From an uncultured Chryseobacterium sp. (GTDB taxonomy: Bacteria > Bacteroidota > Bacteroidia > Flavobacteriales > Weeksellaceae): a stretch of 64,000 bases of DNA. This document shows, in pieces, positions 17,740 to 26,170 of this stretch. Under the pieces are notes generated by a model. It was not told the origin of the DNA and searched no databases. It saw only the letters and a program-made list of their open reading frames with translations. A program made the position numbers and the translations under genes. Every line of letters starts with the position of its first letter. The stretch's first letter is position 1. The stretch covers positions 74,566 to 138,565 of the forward strand of contig CAJYWD010000046.1 in the NCBI GenBank assembly GCA_913778505.1, given 5' to 3'.

Positions 17740-20082
17740 TTAATTGGCCCTGCCCTTATCTTCAAAGCTGACATTCCTGCTCCCAGACCTCACTTTACCG
17801 CTTCCAAAATTATAAGTAAAGGACACGGATAGATTTCTTCCGTCATAATAATTGTTATAATAGTGTGTAGACTCCTCATAGTATATTTCACCTTGGCTTT
17901 TGGCCTGCCTGAAGATGTCGGAAACCAAAACATTCATCATCAGATTTTTATCCATCAGGCTGAACTTGAGTCCTGCAGAACAATTGCCGACAAAGTAAGA
18001 ATAAGTATTTCCAATGCTGGACGGCAGTCGCATCCAGTAATTCAGCAGAAGCTGTATAGTTTTACTTTTATTGAATGACAGCGTGTTCCTAATGTCAAAA
18101 CTGGTGCTGTTACCCTTTCTGGAAGCCGCATCTGTTGCAAAAACATCAGTTTTCATGTGCGATAGATCGGCGGAATAATTAAGCTCCCAGAAGTTGAGTA
18201 AAGTGTCTGAGTAGTTCACCGAAATGCCGGTGCTGTTCATATTGAAATAGTTGTAAAAATTACTCGTTTTATTTTCGCCCTCCAGGATCACCAGCTGTCC
18301 AAACGCATTGAGCTCCCTCTGAAAGTAAGCGGATGCGGAAAGTTTGCCCTTATAAAGATAGGACAGCTCAAAATTATGATTGACAGATGGATTGAGCGCC
18401 GGATTTCCCGAATAGTAGGAATTGACGTTCGTGTACCAGCGGAAAGGGTTTAGCGCCCGGAAGCCTGGCCGATTGATCCGCTTCGAATAATTGATATTGA
18501 AAGTATGGTCATCATTGGCTTTGTAGCTTATATATGCTGTTGGGAATAACTTACCGTAAGAGTTCGCAGAACTTTGTGAAGATGAAACAGAATTGCCATT
18601 AATATCGGAGTATTCATAACGGAGTCCAGCTTTCGCCGTCCATTTCTCGCCCAGTTGTTTCTCCATTCCCACATACGCCGCATAGTTTTTCTCATTGTAA
18701 TTAAACAGATTGCTTCTCAAGGGATCTGTGACGTACTGTCCCGCCGTAAGGTTCTGATACTGAAGATTCGAATTATTATCGAAGTTGGTAAATTTGATTC
18801 CGGCTTCTGTTTTAGCAAATTCAAAAGGCAGCGTAAGATCCGCCTGGCCGGAATGTATTTTGTAATTTAATTCAGATGGCGTCCGCACTACAGAGGAGAC
18901 GCCGGAATTATCCTTTGTCGTAAAGTCGATATTACTGTCCGGAGTGTTGGAAAAATAGTTCCCTGTAATACTGAGCAGATTATCACGCTTTCCAAATTTG
19001 ATATCATAATATCCACTCACTGTAGCCTGCTGATTATCGTTACGATGCTCGGCATAGGTCGATAAAGTATTGGTAAAAGTCTGACCCTGAAAATAATCTG
19101 AACGGTTGGTGATATCCATTCCGGATTTTCCTTTACCATAGTCCACCACCACGCCGATACCAGACTTGCTGTTAATCTCATAATCCGACGTAAAATTGAA
19201 ACCACCACCCTTCCAGAAGTCATGTCGGTCATCGGAACTGATTAAACCATCCGAACCCTCGATTTTGTAATTTTCATAAGAATGCTTCTGGCTGTCGTAC
19301 TGCCTCAATTTAAGAGAAGACCTGAGTTTGCCATTCTGATAATTTAAGGTTGCTGAATTGGAAACGCCGGTATAGCTTGTCTGAAACAGCGCTGTGGTAA
19401 GGCTTCCGTTCCATCCAGGTTTCTGGTTTTTTTTGAGAACAATGTTGATAAGGCCGCTGTTTCCCTGGGCTTCATACTTAGAGGGCGGTGCGGTGATCAC
19501 TTCAATCTTTTCTATATTTTCCGAACGCAGACTCCGCAGGTAGTTCACAAGGTCTGTTCCGCTAAGGTTGAGCATCCGTTCATTAATCATCACCGCCACG
19601 CCACTTTTGCCTACCATGGATAAGCCCGCATTTTCATCAACCTTGATCTGTGGCGTCGCCTCCAAAGCCTGCAGACCATCCATTCCCTGTGATGCAGAGG
19701 AATTCGCAATATTAAATACCAGCCTGTCGGCCTTTCTTTCAATAAGCCTCTTACGTGCGCTCACCGTCACACCTTCGATTTGATTCTCACTTTTATTCTC
19801 CACCAGCAGATCCTGACTGGTATCGCCGTTCACTTTTATTTTCTGATCCAGAAGCGTCTCGCCCTGATAAAAACATCTGATGCTGTAGATCCCATTCTCA
19901 CTGAGTTTCAAAGTAAAATAACCATTCTCATCTGAAATGGCAGACGCTCTGAGCTGATCTTTCGTGGCGATGATCTCTGCATAGGCTATATTCCGGGAAG
20001 AAGACCGAACACTTCCGCTGATGCTTTGTGCTAAACTAAATAAAGGTATTGTCAGAAAAATTGCAGATGTTAATTTCAGCAT
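17740..20082 (-). CDS. TonB-dependent receptor-like outer-membrane beta-barrel protein
   Basis: 780 residues. Signal peptide (MLKLTSAIFLTIPLFSLAQ), a carboxypeptidase-regulatory-like domain (about 20-95; ISGSVRSSSRNIAYAEI), a plug-like region (about 110-215; IEKIEVITAPPSKYEAQGNS) and an outer-membrane beta-barrel to the C-terminus (LSVSFTYNFGSG near the end). No SusD-type lipoprotein gene adjoins it, so a glycan-utilisation locus is not supported. Barrels of this type often import iron complexes or peptides, or act as transducers. The 11-unit 22-bp tandem repeat lies about 120 bp upstream of the start codon. Confidence 0.88.
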   Translation of the reverse strand: MLKLTSAIFLTIPLFSLAQSISGSVRSSSRNIAYAEIIATKDQLRASAISDENGYFTLKLSENGIYSIRCFYQGETLLDQKIKVNGDTSQDLLVENKSENQIEGVTVSARKRLIERKADRLVFNIANSSASQGMDGLQALEATPQIKVDENAGLSMVGKSGVAVMINERMLNLSGTDLVNYLRSLRSENIEKIEVITAPPSKYEAQGNSGLINIVLKKNQKPGWNGSLTTALFQTSYTGVSNSATLNYQNGKLRSSLKLRQYDSQKHSYENYKIEGSDGLISSDDRHDFWKGGGFNFTSDYEINSKSGIGVVVDYGKGKSGMDITNRSDYFQGQTFTNTLSTYAEHRNDNQQATVSGYYDIKFGKRDNLLSITGNYFSNTPDSNIDFTTKDNSGVSSVVRTPSELNYKIHSGQADLTLPFEFAKTEAGIKFTNFDNNSNLQYQNLTAGQYVTDPLRSNLFNYNEKNYAAYVGMEKQLGEKWTAKAGLRYEYSDINGNSVSSSQSSANSYGKLFPTAYISYKANDDHTFNINYSKRINRPGFRALNPFRWYTNVNSYYSGNPALNPSVNHNFELSYLYKGKLSASAYFQRELNAFGQLVILEGENKTSNFYNYFNMNSTGISVNYSDTLLNFWELNYSADLSHMKTDVFATDAASRKGNSTSFDIRNTLSFNKSKTIQLLLNYWMRLPSSIGNTYSYFVGNCSAGLKFSLMDKNLMMNVLVSDIFRQAKSQGEIYYEESTHYYNNYYDGRNLSVSFTYNFGSGKVRSGSRNVSFEDKGRAN

Positions 20083-20204
20083 GGTTGTAATTTTGAGTTA
20101 TATGACAATGACAAGACAGACCCGGAATCTGTTACATCATAGAGTAATCTTTCAACCGAATAATTTCTGAACAGTCTTTTCCCTTCAAGCAGGATACGAT
20201 TGTA

Positions 20205-20446
20205 ATTCGTCTAGAGGAGTTTTAAAATTCGTCTTGATGAGTTCAACAATTCGTCTTGAGGAATTTTATAATTCGTCTTGAGGAGTTCGACAATTCGTCT
20301 TGAGGAATTTTATAATTCGTCTTGAGGAGTTCAACAATTTGTCTTGAGGAATTTTATAATTCGTCTTGAGGAGTTCGACAATTCGTCTTGAGGAATTTTA
20401 TAATTCGTCTTGAGGAGTTCAACAATTCGTCTTCAGGAGTCGTGAT
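20205..20446. repeat. Eleven-unit 22-bp tandem repeat with nested 44/88-bp order
   Basis: Eleven contiguous 22-bp units start with ATTCGTCTTGAGGA. Two types alternate: type B ends ATTTTATA and type A ends GTTC(A/G)ACA. Among the A units, CAACA and CGACA also alternate (units 2, 6, 10 against 4, 8), giving an 88-bp higher order. The first and last units are the most diverged. A 22-bp period is not a multiple of three, so the array is non-coding. It sits between the TonB-dependent receptor start (20082) and a REP-like element. Confidence 0.92.
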
Positions 20447-20539
20447 TTAAAAGAAACGGTTCTTCGCCAAAAAGTATGGAAATGAATAATAAATCCTGAA
20501 TCAAAAATTTACAGAACACTTAACATAGGTAATGATTTC

Positions 20540-20706
20540 ATTTCAATTACTTCGGAGGAGTACAATCTGTGTAGATAAAAAATATTCCTGCAAGAAAAGA
20601 ACGCCGCAGGTGTTCTATCTTATGGTTCGGATGTATGCCACTCCTCCGGAGCGATATCGTCGGCGAAAGGATTTTTACTACACAGATAAAACGCCTGAAG
20701 GCGTAG
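20540..20706. repeat. REP-like composite palindromic element
   Basis: Two inverted half-copies are visible: TCTGTGTAGAT with an A-rich tail near 20566 and its reverse complement in CTACACAGA near 20679. Short palindromes lie within: ACGCCTGAAGGCGT at about 20690-20703, CTCCGGAG near 20644, and AACGCCGCAGGTGTT near 20600. An apparent 116-codon frame (20532-20882) runs through it but has an implausible basic, low-complexity composition. This structure is typical of dispersed intergenic repeats in flavobacteria. Copy number cannot be judged from this window. Confidence 0.55.
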
Positions 20707-20913
20707 AAAAAAACTTTCGGTATTTGCTCTGTAATCAAAGTAATGAAATTCTCATTTCCACAATTTATGGCGAAGAGCCAAAGAAAGTAATCTATATAAA
20801 TTCACTTTTGTTAGTTAATGCACTGCTGAACGACGGAACTTTAGGGTATCCAGCCCAGCATCTTTTATCGAGAAATTATTGAAAGCGCTGCCTGCTTAAT
20901 AAGGCTTTATTTA

Positions 20914-21459
20914 TTATTTTACTTTTTCCAGAAGAAACAGTTTGGCTCCGGAAAATGACAGTTTAGGCATCAGGCTGCCTTCCAGGATCATGGTTTTATT
21001 ATTGATGTCAATGACGGAAAGATAGTTATTGCCATTGATGTCAATATAATTCTCCTTTTCCTTGGTCAGCGGATTTTTCCCGAATTCAAAGTCATATTTC
21101 TGCCAATCCTCCTTCTCGGTGCTGCAATGAACAGGCTTAAATTTGGAACGTCTGGAATTAAAAATAATCTGATCATAGCCTTCCACACAATCACTGTTGA
21201 ACGACGTCTCGGGATTTGGGTCATTGCTGAACTGCTCGAAGGAGCCATTGTAAGCACCCACAATTTTCCAGGTGCCGTCTATACGGTCTTCGTCAATTTT
21301 TCCGGCAGCTTTGCTCACCGCCCAGCTCACGCCTTTCACGGTACCTTTCACGGCTTTGTAACCTACTTTGGCTACACCTTTCACTGCTTTTGCAGCTGTA
21401 GAAACTATACAGGACTGTAGCAGGGCAACAGTGGCTATGGCGAGAATTATTTTTTTCAT
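20914..21459 (-). CDS. Lipoprotein, lipocalin-like
   Basis: 181 residues. The lipobox is LLQSC after a short hydrophobic signal. An Ala/Val/Lys-rich stretch follows (STAAKAVKGVAKVGYKAVKG, about 20-55, possibly an amphipathic helix), then a compact C-terminal region starting DGTWKIVGAYNG. A WK(I/L)xG-type opening and beta-rich segments to the end suggest a lipocalin-like calycin fold. It lies 60 bp downstream of the histidine kinase gene in the same direction, so it may be part of that transcript. Function unknown. Confidence 0.7.
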   Translation of the reverse strand: MKKIILAIATVALLQSCIVSTAAKAVKGVAKVGYKAVKGTVKGVSWAVSKAAGKIDEDRIDGTWKIVGAYNGSFEQFSNDPNPETSFNSDCVEGYDQIIFNSRRSKFKPVHCSTEKEDWQKYDFEFGKNPLTKEKENYIDINGNNYLSVIDINNKTMILEGSLMPKLSFSGAKLFLLEKVK

Positions 21460-21519
21460 ATCAGTCAGTTTATGTCGGATAAAGTTAGTTCATTATATTG
21501 AAAGATGGGAATTTCTGTT

Positions 21520-22911
21520 TTAATTTTCCGGCGGAACGTAAACAGGGAATTTGATCTGTACCGTAGTTCCCACATTGATTTTGGAATTGACAATCAGTTC
21601 GCCGCTGTGCATCCGGATAATATTCCGCGCCAGAGGCAACCCGATGCCATAGCCTTCGTAGTTTTTGGTATTCGATGCGCGGAAAAAGGGATCATAGATT
21701 TTAGCCATCTCCGAATCGGGAATACCAATTCCGCTATCTTTGATGATGACATAAACATGCTCATCCGTAGCGCCCAGCGACACGCGTACCTGCCGGAAGT
21801 TGGAATACTTGCAACCATTGTTGATGATATTGGCCATCGCCAGATGCAGCAGCTGTTCATTGCCCTGCACTTTCAGCTTTTTCGGATTATCCGGCAGCAT
21901 GCTGATGTCCATATACACATTATTTTGTGAGTTGATGCGCTGCGCCGTTTCAATAACGTCCCACAGCAGCTGATCCATCCGCACTTTATCCATCTTCTGG
22001 ATTTTCCCGTCAAATCCCGTTTGGGCGATCATCAGCAGCGCTTTGATTTTTTTGTCAAGTTTCTCGGCTTCATTCAGGATGATCTGCAGTGTCTCCTGAT
22101 AGTGCTCCTCGGAGCGTTTGATGGACAGTGCCACATCTGCCTCGCCCATGATGGAAGTCAGTGGCGTCCGGAGTTCGTGCGAGACGTTCCCGATGAGGTG
22201 GTTTTGCGTTTCGAAGGAGGTCTCAATTCTGTTCAGCATGTCATTGAAGGTATCTACAAGTTCATTGAGTTCTGTATTTCCTGGCTGTGGTTCCAGACGG
22301 AGATGCAGATTCTCGGAACTGATTTCCTTCACTTTGTTCGTGATCTTAAGAATAGGCCTGAACAAAGTTTTCGAAAGGTAAAACGAAAATATCATGGAGA
22401 AAAACAGTGCAAGGATCATACAGGTGATCAGTGTTTTCTTGAGATATCCTAAATAATACACCAGATAGTGGTTCTTGGCAGAAGCGATGGCAATGTACCA
22501 TTTACCTTTACTCTTGTAACTCTGGCCAATGTAATAGAGTTCCTTGTCATTATAGTTAGCTTCACCATCCTCAATCACGTTTCTGAAAAAATGTTCCGGC
22601 AGCCTGACTTCAGCAGAAACTCCTTTCAAATCACCATTCTGCGGCACTGCGAGAACATAATCCCTTTCCATGGGAAGTTCTTCGTCTTTGATGGTACTAA
22701 GAGCTGTATCATGTATGTTAAGGTTATCTTTGCTTTTTTCGATCTGGACAATGGTGGTCGCGCGGATTTTCAGCAGTTCATAAAAGCGCTGATGCGAAAA
22801 ATTGACAATGGAAAAATAAACCAATCCGCTGAACAAGAGGATAACCACCGAGAAAACCAGCATCAGGAGCAGCATGGTTTTAGTCTGATTGGTCGCTAAT
22901 TTTTTGAACAT
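21520..22911 (-). CDS. Sensor histidine kinase
   Basis: 463 residues. TM1 (about 13-35), a periplasmic sensor domain (about 36-155), TM2 (about 160-180) and a HAMP domain (about 181-235) are followed by HisKA with phospho-acceptor His245 in VSHELRTP and an HATPase_c domain to the end (N box NIINNGCKYS, DSGIGIPD, GYGIGLPLA). It should autophosphorylate and pass phosphate to the response regulator encoded 3 bp upstream. The ligand is unknown; the short sensor domain has no motif I recognise. Confidence 0.93.
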   Translation of the reverse strand: MFKKLATNQTKTMLLLMLVFSVVILLFSGLVYFSIVNFSHQRFYELLKIRATTIVQIEKSKDNLNIHDTALSTIKDEELPMERDYVLAVPQNGDLKGVSAEVRLPEHFFRNVIEDGEANYNDKELYYIGQSYKSKGKWYIAIASAKNHYLVYYLGYLKKTLITCMILALFFSMIFSFYLSKTLFRPILKITNKVKEISSENLHLRLEPQPGNTELNELVDTFNDMLNRIETSFETQNHLIGNVSHELRTPLTSIMGEADVALSIKRSEEHYQETLQIILNEAEKLDKKIKALLMIAQTGFDGKIQKMDKVRMDQLLWDVIETAQRINSQNNVYMDISMLPDNPKKLKVQGNEQLLHLAMANIINNGCKYSNFRQVRVSLGATDEHVYVIIKDSGIGIPDSEMAKIYDPFFRASNTKNYEGYGIGLPLARNIIRMHSGELIVNSKINVGTTVQIKFPVYVPPEN

Positions 22912-22914
22912 GGA

Positions 22915-23613
22915 TTAAGATTTTTTAAGGACGTAGCCCATCCCGATCACTGTGTGAATCAATTTCTCGTCCTCGTGGTTATCCAGTTTTTTTCTGAGAT
23001 AGTTGACGTAAACATCCACCACATTAGTTCCCAGGTCATAATTAACACCCCACACGGCTTCCAGAATTTCTGCTCTCGAGATCACCTTTTCGGGATTGTT
23101 AAGAAAGTAAAGCAGGAGTTTGTATTCTGTAGACGTCAGCGAAATTTCCTGTCCGCTGCGCGTCACTTTCTTGGTGTAATCATTCACTGAGAGATCCCCG
23201 AAATGGTAAATGTCCATATCATTGATTTCCATATCGCTGATATTGGTATGGCCGCTGCGTCTCAGCAAAGATTTGATCCGTGCCACAAGTTCTATAAATT
23301 TGAAAGGCTTCACAAGGTAATCATCACCACCATTCTCCAGTCCGAGAACAATGTTTTCTGAGGATCCTAACGCGGTAAGAAATAAAATCGGAATGGTTTT
23401 GTTTTTCTTACGGATTTCCTTGCAGACCTCCAGCCCGTTGATGTCCGGAAGCATGATGTCCAGAATGACCATATCATACGCATTCTCTTCTACCAGGCGG
23501 ATTCCCGTAGCACCGTCGAAGGCCACAGAAACGTCATAATCCAATTCCTGTAAGCCTTTTTTAATGAAGGAAACTACGCTGGACTCATCTTCTATCAGAA
23601 TTATTTTTTTCAT
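22915..23613 (-). CDS. OmpR-family response regulator
   Basis: 232 residues. The receiver domain (1-115) has acidic pocket residues Glu8/Asp9, the phosphorylated Asp52 (VILDIMLPD) and the conserved Lys in DDYLVKPF. The C-terminal winged helix (about 130-230) contains LTSTEYKLLLYFLNNPEKV and NVVDVYVNYLRKKLD. It is the first gene of a two-gene operon with the sensor kinase and is divergent from crcB (108 bp between starts). TATTTTTG on the minus strand (23626-23633) resembles a -7 box but lies very close to the ATG. Confidence 0.95.
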   Translation of the reverse strand: MKKIILIEDESSVVSFIKKGLQELDYDVSVAFDGATGIRLVEENAYDMVILDIMLPDINGLEVCKEIRKKNKTIPILFLTALGSSENIVLGLENGGDDYLVKPFKFIELVARIKSLLRRSGHTNISDMEINDMDIYHFGDLSVNDYTKKVTRSGQEISLTSTEYKLLLYFLNNPEKVISRAEILEAVWGVNYDLGTNVVDVYVNYLRKKLDNHEDEKLIHTVIGMGYVLKKS

Positions 23614-23721
23614 AACTAATGATTACAAAAATAGGAAATTATGTGGTTGGATGGCTATTATTGCCATAAGGTTTACAGATAAATCTACTTAAATAAGGCT
23701 CTTTTTTCATACTTTAGCATC

Positions 23722-24087
23722 ATGAGAAATCTGATCTATATCTTTCTGGGCGGCGGTGCGGGCAGTGTTTTCCGTTTTCTGATTTCCAATTACACTCAGA
23801 AACTTTGGAATTACAATGCTTTTCCAATGGGAACTTTTATTGTGAATATGACGGGTTGTTTCCTGATTGGTCTTCTTTCTGCTTATTTTATCAAGACGGA
23901 CAATTCTCTGAAATACCTTCTTATAACAGGACTTTGCGGTGGTTATACCACATTTTCAACATTCTCCGCTGAAAACTTTTCTTTGTGGCAAAATTCCAAC
24001 TATCTAATGCTGGTTCTTTATGCTTTGGGGAGTCTGATTATCGGTATTTTGATGGTATTCCTGGGATTTCAATGTATGAAAAGTTAA
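23722..24087 (+). CDS. crcB: Fluoride channel CrcB (Fluc)
   Basis: 121 residues with four transmembrane helices, the standard size. Family motifs are present: GGGAGSVFRF at the start, GTFIVNMTGCFLIG in TM2, and the polar track GGYTTFSTFS in TM3. Fluc proteins are dual-topology dimeric channels that let fluoride leave the cytoplasm. I did not see a convincing fluoride riboswitch in the 108-bp upstream gap. Confidence 0.93.
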   Translation: MRNLIYIFLGGGAGSVFRFLISNYTQKLWNYNAFPMGTFIVNMTGCFLIGLLSAYFIKTDNSLKYLLITGLCGGYTTFSTFSAENFSLWQNSNYLMLVLYALGSLIIGILMVFLGFQCMKS

Positions 24088-24134
24088 TTTTTGATTTTGA
24101 TAATAAGCACTTTAAAACTTTTTAGTCAAAATAA

Positions 24135-24166
24135 TTTGGTCTTAATGCAAAAGCTTTCTATATTTG
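24135..24166 (+). promoter_or_regulatory. Promoter of tRNA-Ser
   Basis: TTTG (24135-24138) and TATATTTG (24159-24166) are separated by 20 bases, a full match to the Bacteroidetes consensus. The -7 box ends 32 bp before the tRNA 5' end. Confidence 0.75.
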
Positions 24167-24198
24167 CACCACTGAAAACGAGAAATCGTGATAAGTAA

Positions 24199-24286
24199 GG
24201 AGAGTTGGCAGAGTGGTCGATTGCGGCAGTCTTGAAAACTGTTGACTGTAACAGGTCCGGGGGTTCGAATCCCTCACTCTCCGCCA
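24199..24286 (+). tRNA. tRNA-Ser (anticodon TGA)
   Basis: 88 nt including an encoded CCA. The acceptor arms GGAGAGT and ACTCTCC pair perfectly. The anticodon loop CTTGAAA gives TGA. A long variable arm (GTTGACTGTAACAGGTC region) and the T-loop GGTTCGAATCC are typical of class II tRNA-Ser. An integrase gene follows 250 bp downstream, so this tRNA is a likely insertion target for the accessory region. Confidence 0.95.
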
Positions 24287-24307
24287 GGTTAGAAACCAAA
24301 ATAAGCT

Positions 24308-24341
24308 AAAACGCTGTAAACATCGATGTTTACAGCGTTTT
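24308..24341 (+). terminator. Strong terminator after tRNA-Ser
   Basis: A perfect 34-bp palindrome centred on CATCGATG (arms AAAACGCTGTAAACATC) is followed by TTGTTTTAG, 22 bp after the tRNA. It should end the tRNA transcript. Confidence 0.8.
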
Positions 24342-24388
24342 TTGTTTTAGCGCAGGTATCAAAATAATACAAAAATGGCCATAATATT

Positions 24389-24436
24389 AGTGACCTATTC
24401 AGTGACCTATCGTAAAAATATCAAAAATGGGTCACT
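24389..24436. repeat. Short repeats upstream of the island integrase, candidate integrase-binding sites
   Basis: AGTGACCTAT occurs at 24389-24398 and 24401-24410, with an inverted near-copy ATGGGTCACT at 24427-24436. Clusters of direct and inverted ~10-bp repeats beside an integrase gene are typical of arm-type binding sites at an attachment site. The core site is not resolved. Confidence 0.45.
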
Positions 24437-24538
24437 GAAATCTTCGGAAAGCCCGACCAATAGGCAGTCTAACGATTGAACATCTTGCAAAAAGTGGTAA
24501 CAAAAAGTAAATTATTAAACAATTAAAGTTATCACACA

Positions 24539-25756
24539 ATGAACAAAACATTCAACCTGTTATTCTACATCAAAAAGAATAAAATCAGAACAAACGGAAC
24601 CGCTCCTATCTATTTACGAATTACGATAGACGGCAAGGCAGCAGAGATTGCGGCTAAAAGATATATCGATCCGAAGAAATGGGATAATAAAGCGCAAAAA
24701 GCTGTAGGTAATAGCCAAGAAGCCAAAACGCTGAATCTCTATCTTAAAACTCTGGAACAACAAGTATATGATTTCCACTTCTTGATGCTGAAAGAGGAGG
24801 TCGTTGTTACTGCTGAGAGTTTAAAATCTAAACTCCTTGGGACGGATATTAAGCAAAGAATGCTCATTCCCATCTTTCAGGAGCATAATGACAAGGTGGA
24901 AGCTTTGGTCGGTCAGGATTTTGCCCCGGGAACACTGGAGCGTTATAAGACATCTTTAAAGCATACGCAGGAATTTATTAAGTGGAAGTATAAAGCTTCT
25001 GATATTGATATCACGCAGATTGATCACGGTTTTGTCAGTGATTATGATTTCTGGCTGCGAAGTGTAAGAAAATGCGGAAATAATACTGCTGTGAAATACC
25101 TCAAGAATTTCAAAAAGATAATCCGTTTGTGTATGGCGCACGGATGGATCACCAAAGATCCTTTTCTTGGCTATAAAGCAAAGATTAAAGCTGTGGAACG
25201 TCCATATCTTACCAAAGAAGAAATTCAGATGATCTATGAAAAGGAATTTGCATCAGACCGATTAAACCAAGTGCGAGATACTTTTCTTTTCAGCTGCTAT
25301 ACCGGCCTGGCCTATGTGGATGTCAAGCAATTATCAAAATCCAGCATAAATGTTGGGATTGATGGCGACCAATGGATTTTTACCCATCGTCAAAAGACCG
25401 ATACCTCAACCAGGGTTCCGCTATTGCCGTTGGCTCAGGAAATGGTTTTAAAATATGAAAACCATCCGCAGTGTATAAATTCGGATGTCCTTTTTCCGGT
25501 TCTAAGCAATCAGAAAATGAATTCTTACCTCAAAGAAATTGCGAGTGTCTGCGGCATCAATAAGGATTTAACATTCCATATTGCTAGACACACATTTGCT
25601 ACTACTGTTACATTGTCTAATGGTGTACCTATTGAAAGTGTAAGTAAGATGCTGGGACATACGAATATTAAAACTACTCAGCATTATGCGAAGATATTGG
25701 ATAAAAAAGTGAGTGATGATATGGCGGTTCTAAAGGAAAAACTTCATAACAAATAA
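24539..25756 (+). CDS. Site-specific tyrosine integrase of the accessory element
   Basis: 405 residues. The arm-type DNA-binding domain (about 1-95; IKKNKIRTNGTAPIYLRI) is the Bacteroidetes integrase type. A SAM-like domain spans about 105-205 and the catalytic domain about 220-395. Visible catalytic residues are His/Arg in HIARHTFA, His in LGHTN and Tyr in TQHYAK. The first arginine position reads TGLAY instead of TGLR, a substitution common in Bacteroidetes element integrases. It lies just downstream of tRNA-Ser, the usual place for an element integrase next to its left attachment site. A truncated, stop-containing paralogue lies at 32131-32806. Confidence 0.9.
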   Translation: MNKTFNLLFYIKKNKIRTNGTAPIYLRITIDGKAAEIAAKRYIDPKKWDNKAQKAVGNSQEAKTLNLYLKTLEQQVYDFHFLMLKEEVVVTAESLKSKLLGTDIKQRMLIPIFQEHNDKVEALVGQDFAPGTLERYKTSLKHTQEFIKWKYKASDIDITQIDHGFVSDYDFWLRSVRKCGNNTAVKYLKNFKKIIRLCMAHGWITKDPFLGYKAKIKAVERPYLTKEEIQMIYEKEFASDRLNQVRDTFLFSCYTGLAYVDVKQLSKSSINVGIDGDQWIFTHRQKTDTSTRVPLLPLAQEMVLKYENHPQCINSDVLFPVLSNQKMNSYLKEIASVCGINKDLTFHIARHTFATTVTLSNGVPIESVSKMLGHTNIKTTQHYAKILDKKVSDDMAVLKEKLHNK

Positions 25757-26170
25757 AAAAATAGGGATAAATAAAAAAGTCTAATAATTAGTTATTAATA
25801 AAATAATTTTCTTTTTCAACTCATGCGAAATGTGTTATTACTTTTCTAATTTTTGAGGTCTTCATTCACTTACATATAAATTCACTATTCAATCTTTGAC
25901 TTATTTAATAAATAAATACTTATTCATCTTCTGTACTAATTAAAACATAGTAAAATTTTAAAATACTATTTTACAGTCATTTACAATAAAATAGGTAATA
26001 AATAGGCAGTGCTGTTTTCATACTATTTAATAACAATTCATTTTATTTGCTGCAGTTTTGATAAGTAGAATTGAAAATAAGTTTAATTACTCATTATCAC
26101 AAGTCAAACATAATTTTCAATGATTTCTGAAAGGCTGTCAAATTATCGTAAATATTTTTAATTATTTATT
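25757..26170. other. AT-rich gap, nothing recognised
   Basis: 414 bp of very AT-rich DNA with no ORF of note, no clear hairpin and no recognised promoter. It presumably holds the promoter for the M16 peptidase pair. Confidence 0.4.

Noticed and set aside
20205-20446. CRISPR array
   Set aside because: The 22-bp units are contiguous with no unique spacers, and no cas genes are near. It is a tandem repeat.
20532-20882. 116-codon rightward open frame
   Set aside because: It runs through the palindromic REP-like element and has an implausible basic composition. I treat it as a repeat.
23614-23721. Fluoride riboswitch upstream of crcB
   Set aside because: The gap is short and I could not find the conserved pseudoknot elements.
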